Shown in pieces: positions 50,418-58,250 of a stretch of DNA of 64,000 nt. The stretch covers positions 3,844,001 to 3,908,000 of the forward strand of contig OZ257137.1 in NCBI GenBank assembly GCA_965279115.1. The letters run 5' to 3'. The notes beneath the pieces are model-generated. The model saw nothing but the letters and a program-made list of their open reading frames with translations, was not told where the DNA came from and did no database searches. A program made the position numbers and the translations under genes. Positions within the stretch are counted from its first letter, which is position 1. The number at the start of each line of letters is the position of its first letter. This stretch comes from JAEUOS01 sp965279115. Its GTDB lineage: Bacteria; Pseudomonadota; Gammaproteobacteria; Burkholderiales; JAEUOS01.

Positions 50418-51539
50418 TTAGCCTTTCTTGACGACCTGGCCGTTCTCGGTCAGGAGGCAGGCGGCGACGATTTCGTCTTCCTTGTTGATGGCGAGCCTGG
50501 CTTCCTTGTCGATGATGAGCTTGAGGAAATCCAGCACGTTGCGCGCGAACAGCGCCGAGGCGTCCGCCGGCACCATCGCGGGGAAGTTGGTGTGGCCGAT
50601 GAGCGTGACGCCGTGCTTGACGACGACCTTGTCCTTTTCGGTGAGCGGGCAGTTGCCGCCCTGTTCGGCGGCCATGTCGACGATCACCGAGCCGGACTTC
50701 ATGCTCTTGACCATTTCTTCGGTGACCAGCACCGGCGCCGGGCGGCCGGGGATGAGCGCCGTGGTGATGACGATGTCGGCCTGCTTGATGCGCTCGGCGA
50801 CCGCCGCGGCCTGGCGCTTGAGCCAGGACTCCGGCATCGGCCGCGCATAGCCGCCCACGCCCTGCGCGGTCTCGCGTTCCTCGTCGGTCTCGAAGGGCAC
50901 GTCGATGAACTTTGCGCCCAGGGACTCCACCTGCTCCTTGGTGGCGGGGCGCACGTCGGTGGCCTCGACCACGGCGCCGAGGCGCTTGGCGGTGGCGATC
51001 GCCTGCAGGCCGGCCACGCCCACGCCCATGATGACCGCGCGCGCGGCCTTGATGGTGCCGGCGGCGGTCATGAACATCGGCATGACCTTGGGGTAGTGGG
51101 TGGCCGCGGTGAGCACGGCGATATAGCCGCCCAGGTTGGCCTGTGAAGACAGCACGTCGAGCGACTGGGCGCGCGTGATGCGCGGCGCCGCCTCGAGCGC
51201 GAAGCCGGTCACGCCCTGCTTCGCCAGTGCCTCAAGGCCGGCGACATCGAAGCGGTTGAGGGTGCCAACCAGCACCTGGCCCGCCTTCATGCCGGCGATT
51301 TCCGCGGGCATCGGCGGACGCACCTTGAGCAGCAGTTCTGCACTGCCGTACAGGGTTGCGGCGTCGACCATTTGCGCGCCTGCTGCGGCATAGTCGGCAT
51401 CGGGAATCATCGCACCGGCGCCCGCGCCGGCCTCGACCATGACCTCATGCTTGCCGGCCACGTATTTCTTGACCGTCTCGGGCGTGGCCGCGATGCGCGT
51501 CTCGCCGGGACGGGTCTCTTTCGGGATACCGATTCTCAA
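50418..51539 (-). CDS. pntAa: NAD(P) transhydrogenase alpha-1 subunit (soluble, PntAa)
   Basis: A 373-residue NAD(H)-binding subunit: LRIGIPKETRPGETRIAATP at the N-terminus, VMVEAGAGAGAMIPDADYAA, then RAVIMGVGVAGLQAIATAKR (Rossmann motif) and VDMAAEQGGNCPLTEKDKVV. The TTG at 51539 is taken as start since GAGGAGG lies five bases upstream and the family sequence begins exactly there; no ATG fits. The leader upstream carries an intrinsic-terminator-like hairpin. It is the first gene of pntAa-pntAb-pntB. Confidence 0.95.
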   Translation of the reverse strand: MRIGIPKETRPGETRIAATPETVKKYVAGKHEVMVEAGAGAGAMIPDADYAAAGAQMVDAATLYGSAELLLKVRPPMPAEIAGMKAGQVLVGTLNRFDVAGLEALAKQGVTGFALEAAPRITRAQSLDVLSSQANLGGYIAVLTAATHYPKVMPMFMTAAGTIKAARAVIMGVGVAGLQAIATAKRLGAVVEATDVRPATKEQVESLGAKFIDVPFETDEERETAQGVGGYARPMPESWLKRQAAAVAERIKQADIVITTALIPGRPAPVLVTEEMVKSMKSGSVIVDMAAEQGGNCPLTEKDKVVVKHGVTLIGHTNFPAMVPADASALFARNVLDFLKLIIDKEARLAINKEDEIVAACLLTENGQVVKKG

Positions 51540-51619
51540 ATCAACCTCCTCGCACGGGCTCCGGTTGCCGCGGAACCCTGATGGATGGAACTGTTTATCG
51601 CTTGCCTTGCTCCGGGGAC

Positions 51620-51660
51620 AAAAGCAAAAAACCGGCTTGCAGGCGGCAGGCCCGGCCGGT
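51620..51660 (-). promoter_or_regulatory. Candidate attenuator/terminator in the pntAa leader
   Basis: On the minus strand ACCGGC (51660-51655) pairs with GCCGGT (51636-51631) around an 18-base loop that itself can fold, and the stem is followed by a T tract (TTTTTGCTTTT). This is an intrinsic-terminator shape about 80 bases before the pntAa TTG. A -10-like TATACT sits upstream at 51694-51689, so the hairpin would lie inside the 5' leader. An alternative pairing of CGGGG (51674-51670) with CCCCG (51617-51613) is possible. The function is inferred. Confidence 0.45.
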
Positions 51661-51779
51661 CTTGGGAATCTAAACCCCGAAAGGTTAGAGTATAGCTGGT
51701 GTACGCAGCGGTGGTGACGTAGCCTGACTGCCGCCGCATTGCAGTCCAGGCCAACTTCCTTAATGGTGGATCCGAACAC

Positions 51780-52499
51780 ATGAAACTGCCCCGAACCTCG
51801 TTTTCCGCTCTTGTCGCGGTATTGCCCATCCTCCTTTGCGGACCCGCATTCGGGCAAGCAGGCAACCCGCCGGCGCCACGCTACAACCTGGTCGAGCTGC
51901 AGGCGGATGCGCAGCGCGAGATTGCCAATGACCTGCTGGCGGCCACACTCTTCGTCGAGGAGACCAATGCCAATCCGGCCGCACTGGCCGGCACGCTCAA
52001 TCGGGTGCTGGCGGAGGCGCTGAAGGTTGCGCGGGACTTCCCGCAAGTCAAGGCGCGCACCGGCAACAATGCCACCTATCCTGTCTATGCGCCACGCAGC
52101 ACCCAGTTGCAAGGCTGGCGCGGACGCGCCGAAATCCGCCTGGAGACCCGTGATTTCGGTGCGGGGTCGGCCCTGATCGGCAAGCTGCAGGCGTCGATGC
52201 AACTCGCAGGTGTCGGATTCTCGGTGTCCCCGGAGGGTCGCAAGGCGGCGGAAAATGAGTTGATCGCCGAGGCGATCGCGGCTTTCCGCGGCCGCGCGGA
52301 AATCGTGCAAAAGGCGATGGCGGGCAAGGGGTTCCGGATCGAGCGCCTCAACATCAGCACGGGCCAGAATTCGCCGCCGCCGCGCATCATGATGGCCGCG
52401 GCGCGCGCGTCGTCCGACGCCGCGATGGCAGCGCCGCCGGTAGAGGCGGGCGCGAGCATGGTCAGCGTGGCCGTCAGTGGCGCCATCGAAGTGCAATAG
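51780..52499 (+). CDS. SIMPL-domain (DUF541) exported protein
   Basis: A 239-residue predicted periplasmic protein. The signal peptide (SFSALVAVLPILLCGPAFGQ) is followed by a SIMPL-type domain: YNLVELQADAQREIANDLLA, then YPVYAPRSTQLQGWRGRAEI, GVGFSVSPEGRKAAENELIA and the C-terminal SMVSVAVSGAIEVQ. SIMPL proteins are conserved but poorly understood envelope proteins, some linked to oxidative stress. It is divergent from the pnt operon, 240 bases away; that gap holds the pnt leader and no gene. Confidence 0.85.
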   Translation: MKLPRTSFSALVAVLPILLCGPAFGQAGNPPAPRYNLVELQADAQREIANDLLAATLFVEETNANPAALAGTLNRVLAEALKVARDFPQVKARTGNNATYPVYAPRSTQLQGWRGRAEIRLETRDFGAGSALIGKLQASMQLAGVGFSVSPEGRKAAENELIAEAIAAFRGRAEIVQKAMAGKGFRIERLNISTGQNSPPPRIMMAAARASSDAAMAAPPVEAGASMVSVAVSGAIEVQ

Positions 52500-52629
52500 G
52501 CGGGAAGTGCAATGGGCGGGCACCGGTAGCGGGTGACATGCTGCAAACAGGGTGGCGAAAGCGCGCCTGATCAACGGACCGGCCGCGCGGCGTGCGCACT
52601 ATCCTTGCCGCGAGAGTCTTCCCGTCGCC

Positions 52630-53118
52630 ATGCGCCCGCCACCTCCCCTCCTCCTGTTGCTGCCGTTCCTGCTTGCCGCAGGCGCGTGCGACCAGATTGC
52701 CGTCCTGGACGGCACCAAGGCGCGCGAGGCGGACGCACTTGCGGTGGGCAGCGCCTGCCGCCAATCCGGCCGGGCGCTCGAGGACTGCTTCGTGATGTAT
52801 CCGGACAGCCCGAAGGCGCAGGTCTTCGCCGGCTGGAAGGAAATGAACGACTACATGACCGCGAACAAGATCGAGGTGGTGGTGCCGTCGCTGGTCAAGG
52901 CGGAGGCCAAGGGCGACAGCAAGTCGGACAAGGTCGCTGGCGGGCATGACGCGAAACCCGCGGGTTCGGACAAGGTGGAAGTTCGTCCGATGGCGCTTCC
53001 CCCCACCAGCGCGGCCGCCGCCAATCCGCTGGCCGGGCTGCCAAAGGCCGCCGGAAGCGACAAGCCCGATGCCGACAAGGCAGCTTCCAGGCAGGTGCCA
53101 GCCGCGGCCAAGCACTGA
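52630..53118 (+). CDS. Hypothetical envelope protein, possible lipoprotein
   Basis: A 162-residue protein not recognised as a named family. The leader (PPLLLLLPFLLAAGACDQIA) ends at a Cys in an imperfect lipobox (AGAC). The mature part contains a SACRQSGRALEDCFVMYPDS segment with two Cys and a GWKEMNDYMTANKIEVVVPS helix, then a long Lys/Asp/Ala-rich disordered tail. The ATG at 52630 is the only one placing the leader at the N-terminus. It sits between the SIMPL gene and nudJ, on the same strand as both. Confidence 0.65.
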   Translation: MRPPPPLLLLLPFLLAAGACDQIAVLDGTKAREADALAVGSACRQSGRALEDCFVMYPDSPKAQVFAGWKEMNDYMTANKIEVVVPSLVKAEAKGDSKSDKVAGGHDAKPAGSDKVEVRPMALPPTSAAAANPLAGLPKAAGSDKPDADKAASRQVPAAAKH

Positions 53119-53219
53119 ATTTCAGGCCTGCTGTGGGCCGCGTTGCGCGCACGCCGGAATGGCGCATGGACTTTGCCGGGACGCTAGAATCACGCCTTTC
53201 TCCGGAGGGTCGCTTGGCT

Positions 53220-53666
53220 ATGCCGCGCTGGAAACCGCATGTCACCGTCGCCGGCATCATCGAGTCGGCCGGTCGCTTTCTGCTGGTCGAGGAGCGGGCG
53301 GCGGACGGCCTGCGCATCAATCAGCCGGCCGGGCATCTTGAGGACGGCGAAACCCTCGTCGAAGCCGTGATTCGCGAAGTCCTGGAGGAATCCGCATGCC
53401 GGTTTACCCCCGAATGGCTGACCGGCATTTACCAGTGGCGCGATGCGCCCAACGAACGCACATTCATGCGCTTCGCGTTCTGCGGGCGGGCCTCCGTCCC
53501 GGATCCCGCGCTTCCCCTTGACCACGGCATCGAGCGCACGCTATGGATGACGCGCGCCGACGTCGCCGCCGCCGCCGATCGCTTTCGCAGCCCGTGGGTG
53601 CTGGTCTGCATCGATGACTTCCTGGCTGGGCGGCGCATGCCGCTGGAATCGATCCGGTCCCTCTAG
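53220..53666 (+). CDS. nudJ: NUDIX hydrolase, NudJ-type
   Basis: A 148-residue NUDIX hydrolase like E. coli NudJ (YmfB), a thiamine-pyrophosphate and nucleotide phosphatase. The opening WKPHVTVAGIIESAGRFLLV and INQPAGHLEDGETLVEA are characteristic. The Nudix box runs from Gly38 with Glu44, Arg52, Glu53, Glu56 and Glu57 in place, but the usual Gly after them is Ala59 (EESAC). The nudJ-mnmA-purB association is conserved with enteric bacteria and supports the call. A GGAGG lies upstream of the ATG at 53220, somewhat far. Confidence 0.88.
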   Translation: MPRWKPHVTVAGIIESAGRFLLVEERAADGLRINQPAGHLEDGETLVEAVIREVLEESACRFTPEWLTGIYQWRDAPNERTFMRFAFCGRASVPDPALPLDHGIERTLWMTRADVAAAADRFRSPWVLVCIDDFLAGRRMPLESIRSL

Positions 53667-53668
53667 CC

Positions 53669-54265
53669 ATGAGTCGATACCGGATCTGCAAGGCTCTGTC
53701 GTGCATGGTGATGGCTTGTCTGATGTCGCAGGCACGCGCGCAACAGTCGGCGGAAGTTCCTGTTTGCTTCGACTACGGCTGCCTGCAAACGGCCACGGTG
53801 CGGTTTGCGGATACGGATATCGAAGGGCTTCGCGAATTGCTGGAATCGCAATCCGCGGATCCTGCAGGCGAAAGGATGGTTCTCGGACTGGCGATCGGGC
53901 GCATGTATGCGATCGCCGCATCGCAGTCGCCGATATGGCGTGATCGCGCCCGCAACTTCGGTGATGACAGGCTGCTCGCCGGTGCGATGGACTGCATCGA
54001 TCATTCCACGAATACCGATTCCTTCCTGCGGCTTCTGGCGCAGCGGGGTCTGCTGCGACATCACCAACCGGCCGGCCGCGAACTCCGCTTCGCGTTTCTG
54101 GTGTTTGGCGAACACTGGGCGGCCACCGTGACCGAATCCGGCAGCGGGGCGCGCTTCGCTGTCGACAGCTGGTTCGTCGATCCGGGCTTTCCGGCGCTGG
54201 TCGTGGCGATCGACAAATGGAAGGCGGGCTACGACCCGGAACAAGTCCTCGAGGCTGCTCGATGA
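53669..54265 (+). CDS. Exported hypothetical protein with possible Cys-His-Asp triad
   Basis: A 198-residue protein of unrecognised family. The leader SCMVMACLMSQARAQ suggests export. Mature-region landmarks are VCFDYGC (two Cys) and, later, MDCIDHSTNTDSFLRLLAQR, EHWAATVTE and ARFAVDSWFVDP. Cys109, His149 and Asp166 in this order and spacing resemble the catalytic triad of transglutaminase or papain-like folds, so a cysteine peptidase-like activity is possible. This is inference only. The start lies two bases after nudJ and the last four bases overlap mnmA, so it is inserted within the conserved nudJ-mnmA pair. Confidence 0.75.
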   Translation: MSRYRICKALSCMVMACLMSQARAQQSAEVPVCFDYGCLQTATVRFADTDIEGLRELLESQSADPAGERMVLGLAIGRMYAIAASQSPIWRDRARNFGDDRLLAGAMDCIDHSTNTDSFLRLLAQRGLLRHHQPAGRELRFAFLVFGEHWAATVTESGSGARFAVDSWFVDPGFPALVVAIDKWKAGYDPEQVLEAAR

Positions 54266-55386
54266 GCGCGCCGTCGGTGGTGGTGGGCATGTCAGGCGGG
54301 GTCGATTCCGCTGTCGCCGCGCTGCTGCTCAAGCGCCAGGGTTACAGGGTCATCGGCCTGTTCATGAAGAACTGGGAAGATGACGACAACGACGAGTATT
54401 GCTCCACCCGCGAGGACCTGGTCGACGCGGCCGCCGCCGCGGACGTGGTCGGGGTCGACTTCGAGGCTGTCAATTTCGCCGCCGAATACAAGGATCGGGT
54501 GTTCGCGGATTTCCTGCGCGAATACGCCGCCGGTCGCACGCCCAATCCGGATGTGCTGTGCAATGCCGAAATCAAGTTCAGGGCCTTTCTCGACCACGCC
54601 GTGGCGCTGGGAGCCGACCATATCGCCACCGGCCACTACGCCGGCGTGCGCGCGCGTGAAGGCCGGTTCGAATTGTTGCGCGGCAAGGACAGCGCCAAGG
54701 ACCAGAGTTACTTCCTGCATCGGCTCACCCAGGCACAGCTGTCGCGGGTGCTGTTTCCCCTCGCCGGGCTTGCCAAGCCCGAGGTGCGTCGCATCGCGCT
54801 GGAGGCGCGATTGGGCAATCACGCGAAGAAGGATTCGACCGGCATCTGCTTCATCGGCGAGCGGCCGTTTCGCGAGTTCCTGAATCGCTATCTGCCAAAG
54901 ACGCCGGGGCCCATGCTCGACGAGAATGGCCGTGCCATCGGCGAACACATCGGCCTGATGTTCTACACGATCGGCCAGCGCAAGGGCATCGGCCTGGGTG
55001 GCCGGCGCGATGATCGTGAATCGGCACATGGCGGCGAGCCATGGTTCGTTGCCGCAAAGGATGTCGCCACCAACAGCATCACCGTGGTGCGCGGGCATGA
55101 CCATCCGATGCTGCTTGCCAACACGCTGGCGGCGCGCGAAGCGTCGTGGGTGCGCGGTTGTCCGCCGGCGCCAGGGACGCGTCTGACGGCAAAGACGCGA
55201 TACCGCCAGCAAGACGCGGCCTGCACCTTCGAGGCGCGCGCAGACGGCTTCGGCTTGAAATTCGATGCCAGCCAATGGTCGATCACGCCCGGCCAGTCGG
55301 CAGTCCTGTATCAGGACGAGGTGTGCCTGGGCGGTGGTTTCATCCATGCCGCCGGCAATCAACAGGCGCTTGACGTCGCGGCGTGA
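54262..55386 (+). CDS. mnmA: tRNA-specific 2-thiouridylase MnmA
   Basis: A 374-residue enzyme that thiolates U34 of tRNA Lys, Glu and Gln. The PP-loop SGGVDSAVAALLLKRQGY binds ATP; the catalytic pair is Cys100 in NPDVLCNAEIKF and Cys196 in DSTGICFIGER. MKNWEDDDNDEYCSTREDLV is also conserved. The ATG at 54262 overlaps the preceding stop by four bases. Sulfur would be delivered through the IscS/Tus relay, not in this window. Confidence 0.97.
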   Translation: MSAPSVVVGMSGGVDSAVAALLLKRQGYRVIGLFMKNWEDDDNDEYCSTREDLVDAAAAADVVGVDFEAVNFAAEYKDRVFADFLREYAAGRTPNPDVLCNAEIKFRAFLDHAVALGADHIATGHYAGVRAREGRFELLRGKDSAKDQSYFLHRLTQAQLSRVLFPLAGLAKPEVRRIALEARLGNHAKKDSTGICFIGERPFREFLNRYLPKTPGPMLDENGRAIGEHIGLMFYTIGQRKGIGLGGRRDDRESAHGGEPWFVAAKDVATNSITVVRGHDHPMLLANTLAAREASWVRGCPPAPGTRLTAKTRYRQQDAACTFEARADGFGLKFDASQWSITPGQSAVLYQDEVCLGGGFIHAAGNQQALDVAA

Positions 55387-55425
55387 ACACGAACGCCGAC
55401 CGGGCGCTGGCCGCTTGATGCCCTG

Positions 55426-56037
55426 CTAGCCGGGAGGAGGCAGCGTTTCGGCGAAAGACGCCCGTCGGGAAAGTTTTTCAGACAGGCGCGCCAGGTTGGG
55501 GTGCCGTTCACGCCAGCCGATTTGCGCAAAGCGGAAGTCCAGGTAGCCCAGGGCGACGCCGACAGCGATGTCCGAGAGGGTATAGGCGTTTCCCGAACAC
55601 CAGGGTTTGTCGCCCAGGCCGCGCGACGCTGCGGCCAGTGCTTCATCGACCTTGCCAAGCTGACGGCGGATCCAGCTGGCGCTTTGTTCACCCGGTGCAC
55701 GCGCGGCCTCAAGGCGGGCGCTGATGGCGGCTTCGCAAATGCCGTCGCCCAGCGCTTCCCAGCAGCGCACTTCAACGCGTGCGCGACCCGAGGCCGGGAT
55801 GAGCTTGTTCACCGGCGTGATGGTGTCCAGGTATTCGACGATGACGCGGGAATCGAAGACCGCGCCGCCGTCTTCCATGACCAGGGTGGGGATCTTGCCC
55901 AGCGGGTTGTACTCGGGGACCGTGGTGGCCGCATCCCATGGATTCTCGAGGACGAACTGGAAGTCGATCCGCTTTTCCGCCATCACTATACGGACCTTGC
56001 GCACAAACGGACTGCTGGTGGCACCGATCAACTTCAT
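55426..56037 (-). CDS. Glutathione S-transferase family protein
   Basis: A 203-residue GST: thioredoxin-like N-terminal domain (MKLIGATSSPFVRKVRIVMA, then NPLGKIPTLVMEDGGAVFDS) in which SSPFVRK holds the putative active-site Ser. The helical C-terminal domain ends with LSDIAVGVALGYLDFRFAQI. The ATG at 56037 gives the usual family start; a GTG nine bases further upstream (56046) has a closer AGGGG and may be the true start. It lies between mnmA and purB on the opposite strand. Substrate unknown. Confidence 0.9.
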   Translation of the reverse strand: MKLIGATSSPFVRKVRIVMAEKRIDFQFVLENPWDAATTVPEYNPLGKIPTLVMEDGGAVFDSRVIVEYLDTITPVNKLIPASGRARVEVRCWEALGDGICEAAISARLEAARAPGEQSASWIRRQLGKVDEALAAASRGLGDKPWCSGNAYTLSDIAVGVALGYLDFRFAQIGWRERHPNLARLSEKLSRRASFAETLPPPG

Positions 56038-56149
56038 TGTGTGCACATTTCCCCTGATTGCCTCGAACGATTATATCAACCGCCCCAATACGGCCGTCGC
56101 TGTCGCTCGCAGCGGATAAAATGCGCTGTCTCCAGGAATGCCGACTTTC

Positions 56150-57511
56150 ATGCCTTCAGCCTTGCTGTCCCTTTCGCCGCTTGATGGCCGCTATGCCTCC
56201 AGGCTTGACCCGTTGCGCCCCTATCTTTCGGAGTTCGCGCTGTTGCACTACCGCGTCAAGGTGGAGGTGGCGTGGCTGCGCGCCCTGTCGACGGCGGGCC
56301 TGCCGGAATTGCCGCCGCTCGGCGCGGCCGTGTCGGCGGACCTCGAGGCAATGGTGCAGTCGTTCAGCGAGGCCGATGCGCAGCGCATCAAGGAAATCGA
56401 GCGCGTCACCAATCACGACGTCAAGGCGGTCGAGTACTTCATGAAGGAGCGCATGGCCGCCAACGGCGCGTTCGCCGCCGCTGCCGAGTTCATCCATTTC
56501 GCCTGCACGTCGGAGGACATCAACAACCTGTCGTGGTCGATGATGGCCGCCGCCGCGCGCGAAAAGGTGCTGCTGCCGGCCATGCATGGCGCGCTTGATT
56601 CGCTGCGCGCGCTGGCGCATGCCCAGGCCGACACGCCAATGCTGGCGCGCACGCATGGCCAGCCGGCAACGCCCACCACCCTGGGCAAGGAAGCCGCCAA
56701 CGTGGCGAAGCGGTTCGAGCGTGCCATCGAGCGCTTCGCCGGCGTCAGGCTGCTGGGCAAGATCAACGGCGCCACCGGCAACTACAACGCCCACGTGGTG
56801 TCCTGTCCAGAAGTCGACTGGGAGCGCCTTTCCCGCGGCGTGGTCGAGGCCATGGGACTGGAATTCAACAGCCATACCATCCAGATCGAGCCGCACGACA
56901 CGATGGCGGAATACTTCGATGCCATGGCGCGCGCCAACACCATCCTGGTTGACTGGTGCCGGGACGTGTGGGGCTATGTCTCGCAGGGCTACTTCAGGCA
57001 GCGCCTGAAGGAGGGGGAGGTGGGATCGTCGACCATGCCGCACAAGGTCAACCCGATCGATTTCGAAAACGCCGAGGGCAACTTTGGCGTGGCCAACGCC
57101 CTGCTGCGCCATCTGGCTGACAAGCTGCCGATTTCACGCTGGCAGCGCGACCTGACCGATTCCACAGTGTTGCGCAACGTCGGTGTGGCCCTCGGGCATG
57201 GCCTCTTGGCGCTCGACTCCCTGGCGCGTGGCATGGGCAAGCTGGAGGTGAACCATGTTCGCCTCGCCGAGGATCTCGAAGCCAACTGGGAAGTGCTGGC
57301 CGAAGCGGTGCAGACGGTGATGCGCCGCCACGGCGTTGAAAATCCCTATGAGCAGTTGAAGGCACTGACCCGCGGCAAGGGCATTTCCCGCGAGGCGCTG
57401 CGGACTTTCATTGCCGGGCTTGCGATTCCGCAGGATGCGAAGGATCGCCTGATGCAACTGACGCCCGGCACCTACACCGGCCGTGCCGGCGAACTCGCCC
57501 GGCGCGCCTGA
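56150..57511 (+). CDS. purB: Adenylosuccinate lyase
   Basis: A 453-residue purine enzyme that splits adenylosuccinate and SAICAR. It has SLSPLDGRYASRLDPLRPYL at the N-terminus, LARTHGQPATPTTLGKEAAN, NAHVVSCPEVDWERLSRGVV and the superfamily signature GSSTMPHKVNPIDFENAEGN. The ATG at 56150 is chosen over the ATG at 56138, which has AGGA immediately adjacent and so too close. It lies in the conserved neighbourhood with mnmA and nudJ. The lyase at 17874 is a different branch of the same superfamily. Confidence 0.95.
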   Translation: MPSALLSLSPLDGRYASRLDPLRPYLSEFALLHYRVKVEVAWLRALSTAGLPELPPLGAAVSADLEAMVQSFSEADAQRIKEIERVTNHDVKAVEYFMKERMAANGAFAAAAEFIHFACTSEDINNLSWSMMAAAAREKVLLPAMHGALDSLRALAHAQADTPMLARTHGQPATPTTLGKEAANVAKRFERAIERFAGVRLLGKINGATGNYNAHVVSCPEVDWERLSRGVVEAMGLEFNSHTIQIEPHDTMAEYFDAMARANTILVDWCRDVWGYVSQGYFRQRLKEGEVGSSTMPHKVNPIDFENAEGNFGVANALLRHLADKLPISRWQRDLTDSTVLRNVGVALGHGLLALDSLARGMGKLEVNHVRLAEDLEANWEVLAEAVQTVMRRHGVENPYEQLKALTRGKGISREALRTFIAGLAIPQDAKDRLMQLTPGTYTGRAGELARRA

Positions 57512-57515
57512 GTCG

Positions 57516-58232
57516 ATGAGCCTCTGCCGCGCACTGCGGGTCCTGTGCGTGGCGCTCGCCTGCGCCTGCGCCGATGGGGTCGTGGGCCAGGGGCTGGGGG
57601 GCTCGCCGCCGGCGCAAGCGCCGGCCAAGCCGCCGCCCAAGCCGCGCGAGATCGACCCGGCGGTCGATACCGGCCTCTTGATGCGTCCGGCCGTGCAAAC
57701 CGGGGATGAATGGATCTACCGTCGTTCCAGCGGCCGCAACAGCCGGGTGATGCGCCAGACCTTGACCGGCGTGAACGAAAAGGGCATGACCTTGAAGACC
57801 GAGGACATCGGTTCCCAGGACTCCTCGGTGGCGGTGCATGACCGTGACTGGGGCCTCCTGGGTAGTGGCTTCAACGACTACAACCCGGCGCTGGCCTACT
57901 ACAGCTTTCCGCTGTACGCAGGCAAGCGTTGGGGCATTGATTCGAGTGTCAGCAATTTTGGTGCTGGGCAAAGCGGGCGCATGAAAGGCGAGGGGCGCGC
58001 GCTGGGTTGGGAAACCGTGGAGGTGCCGGCGGGCCGGTTCCTGGCGATGAGGATCGAGGTCAAGATCGAAACCGTCGATCCGGGCGACCCGCAACGCACG
58101 CTTGTCGTGCGCGAACAACACTGGTACTCGCGGGCCGCGATGCGCCCGGTGCGGGTCGAATCGGAAGCCACCATCGCGGGAGAGGCGCCGCGCAGCGAAA
58201 CCATCGAACTGGTCTCCTACAAGATCGAATGA
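57516..58232 (+). CDS. Exported hypothetical protein
   Basis: A 238-residue protein with no family that I can name. The leader SLCRALRVLCVALACACADG is followed by a Pro/Ala/Lys-rich stretch (residues about 30-50) and a beta-rich domain: LMRPAVQTGDEWIYRRSSGR, LAYYSFPLYAGKRWGIDSSV and GWETVEVPAGRFLAMRIEVK. The pattern, with a repeated strand of the VPAGRF type, resembles secreted or outer-membrane-associated beta proteins. It begins four bases after purB and may be co-transcribed with it. Its 3' end lies 18 bases from the convergent TonB receptor gene. Confidence 0.7.
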   Translation: MSLCRALRVLCVALACACADGVVGQGLGGSPPAQAPAKPPPKPREIDPAVDTGLLMRPAVQTGDEWIYRRSSGRNSRVMRQTLTGVNEKGMTLKTEDIGSQDSSVAVHDRDWGLLGSGFNDYNPALAYYSFPLYAGKRWGIDSSVSNFGAGQSGRMKGEGRALGWETVEVPAGRFLAMRIEVKIETVDPGDPQRTLVVREQHWYSRAAMRPVRVESEATIAGEAPRSETIELVSYKIE

Positions 58233-58250
58233 TCGCCGCGCGGCGGTGGT

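Noticed and set aside
49566..51146. A 526-codon plus-strand open frame opposite pntB, pntAb and pntAa
   Set aside because: Antisense to three unmistakable transhydrogenase genes; composition rich in His, Gly, Asp and Arg with no recognisable motif.
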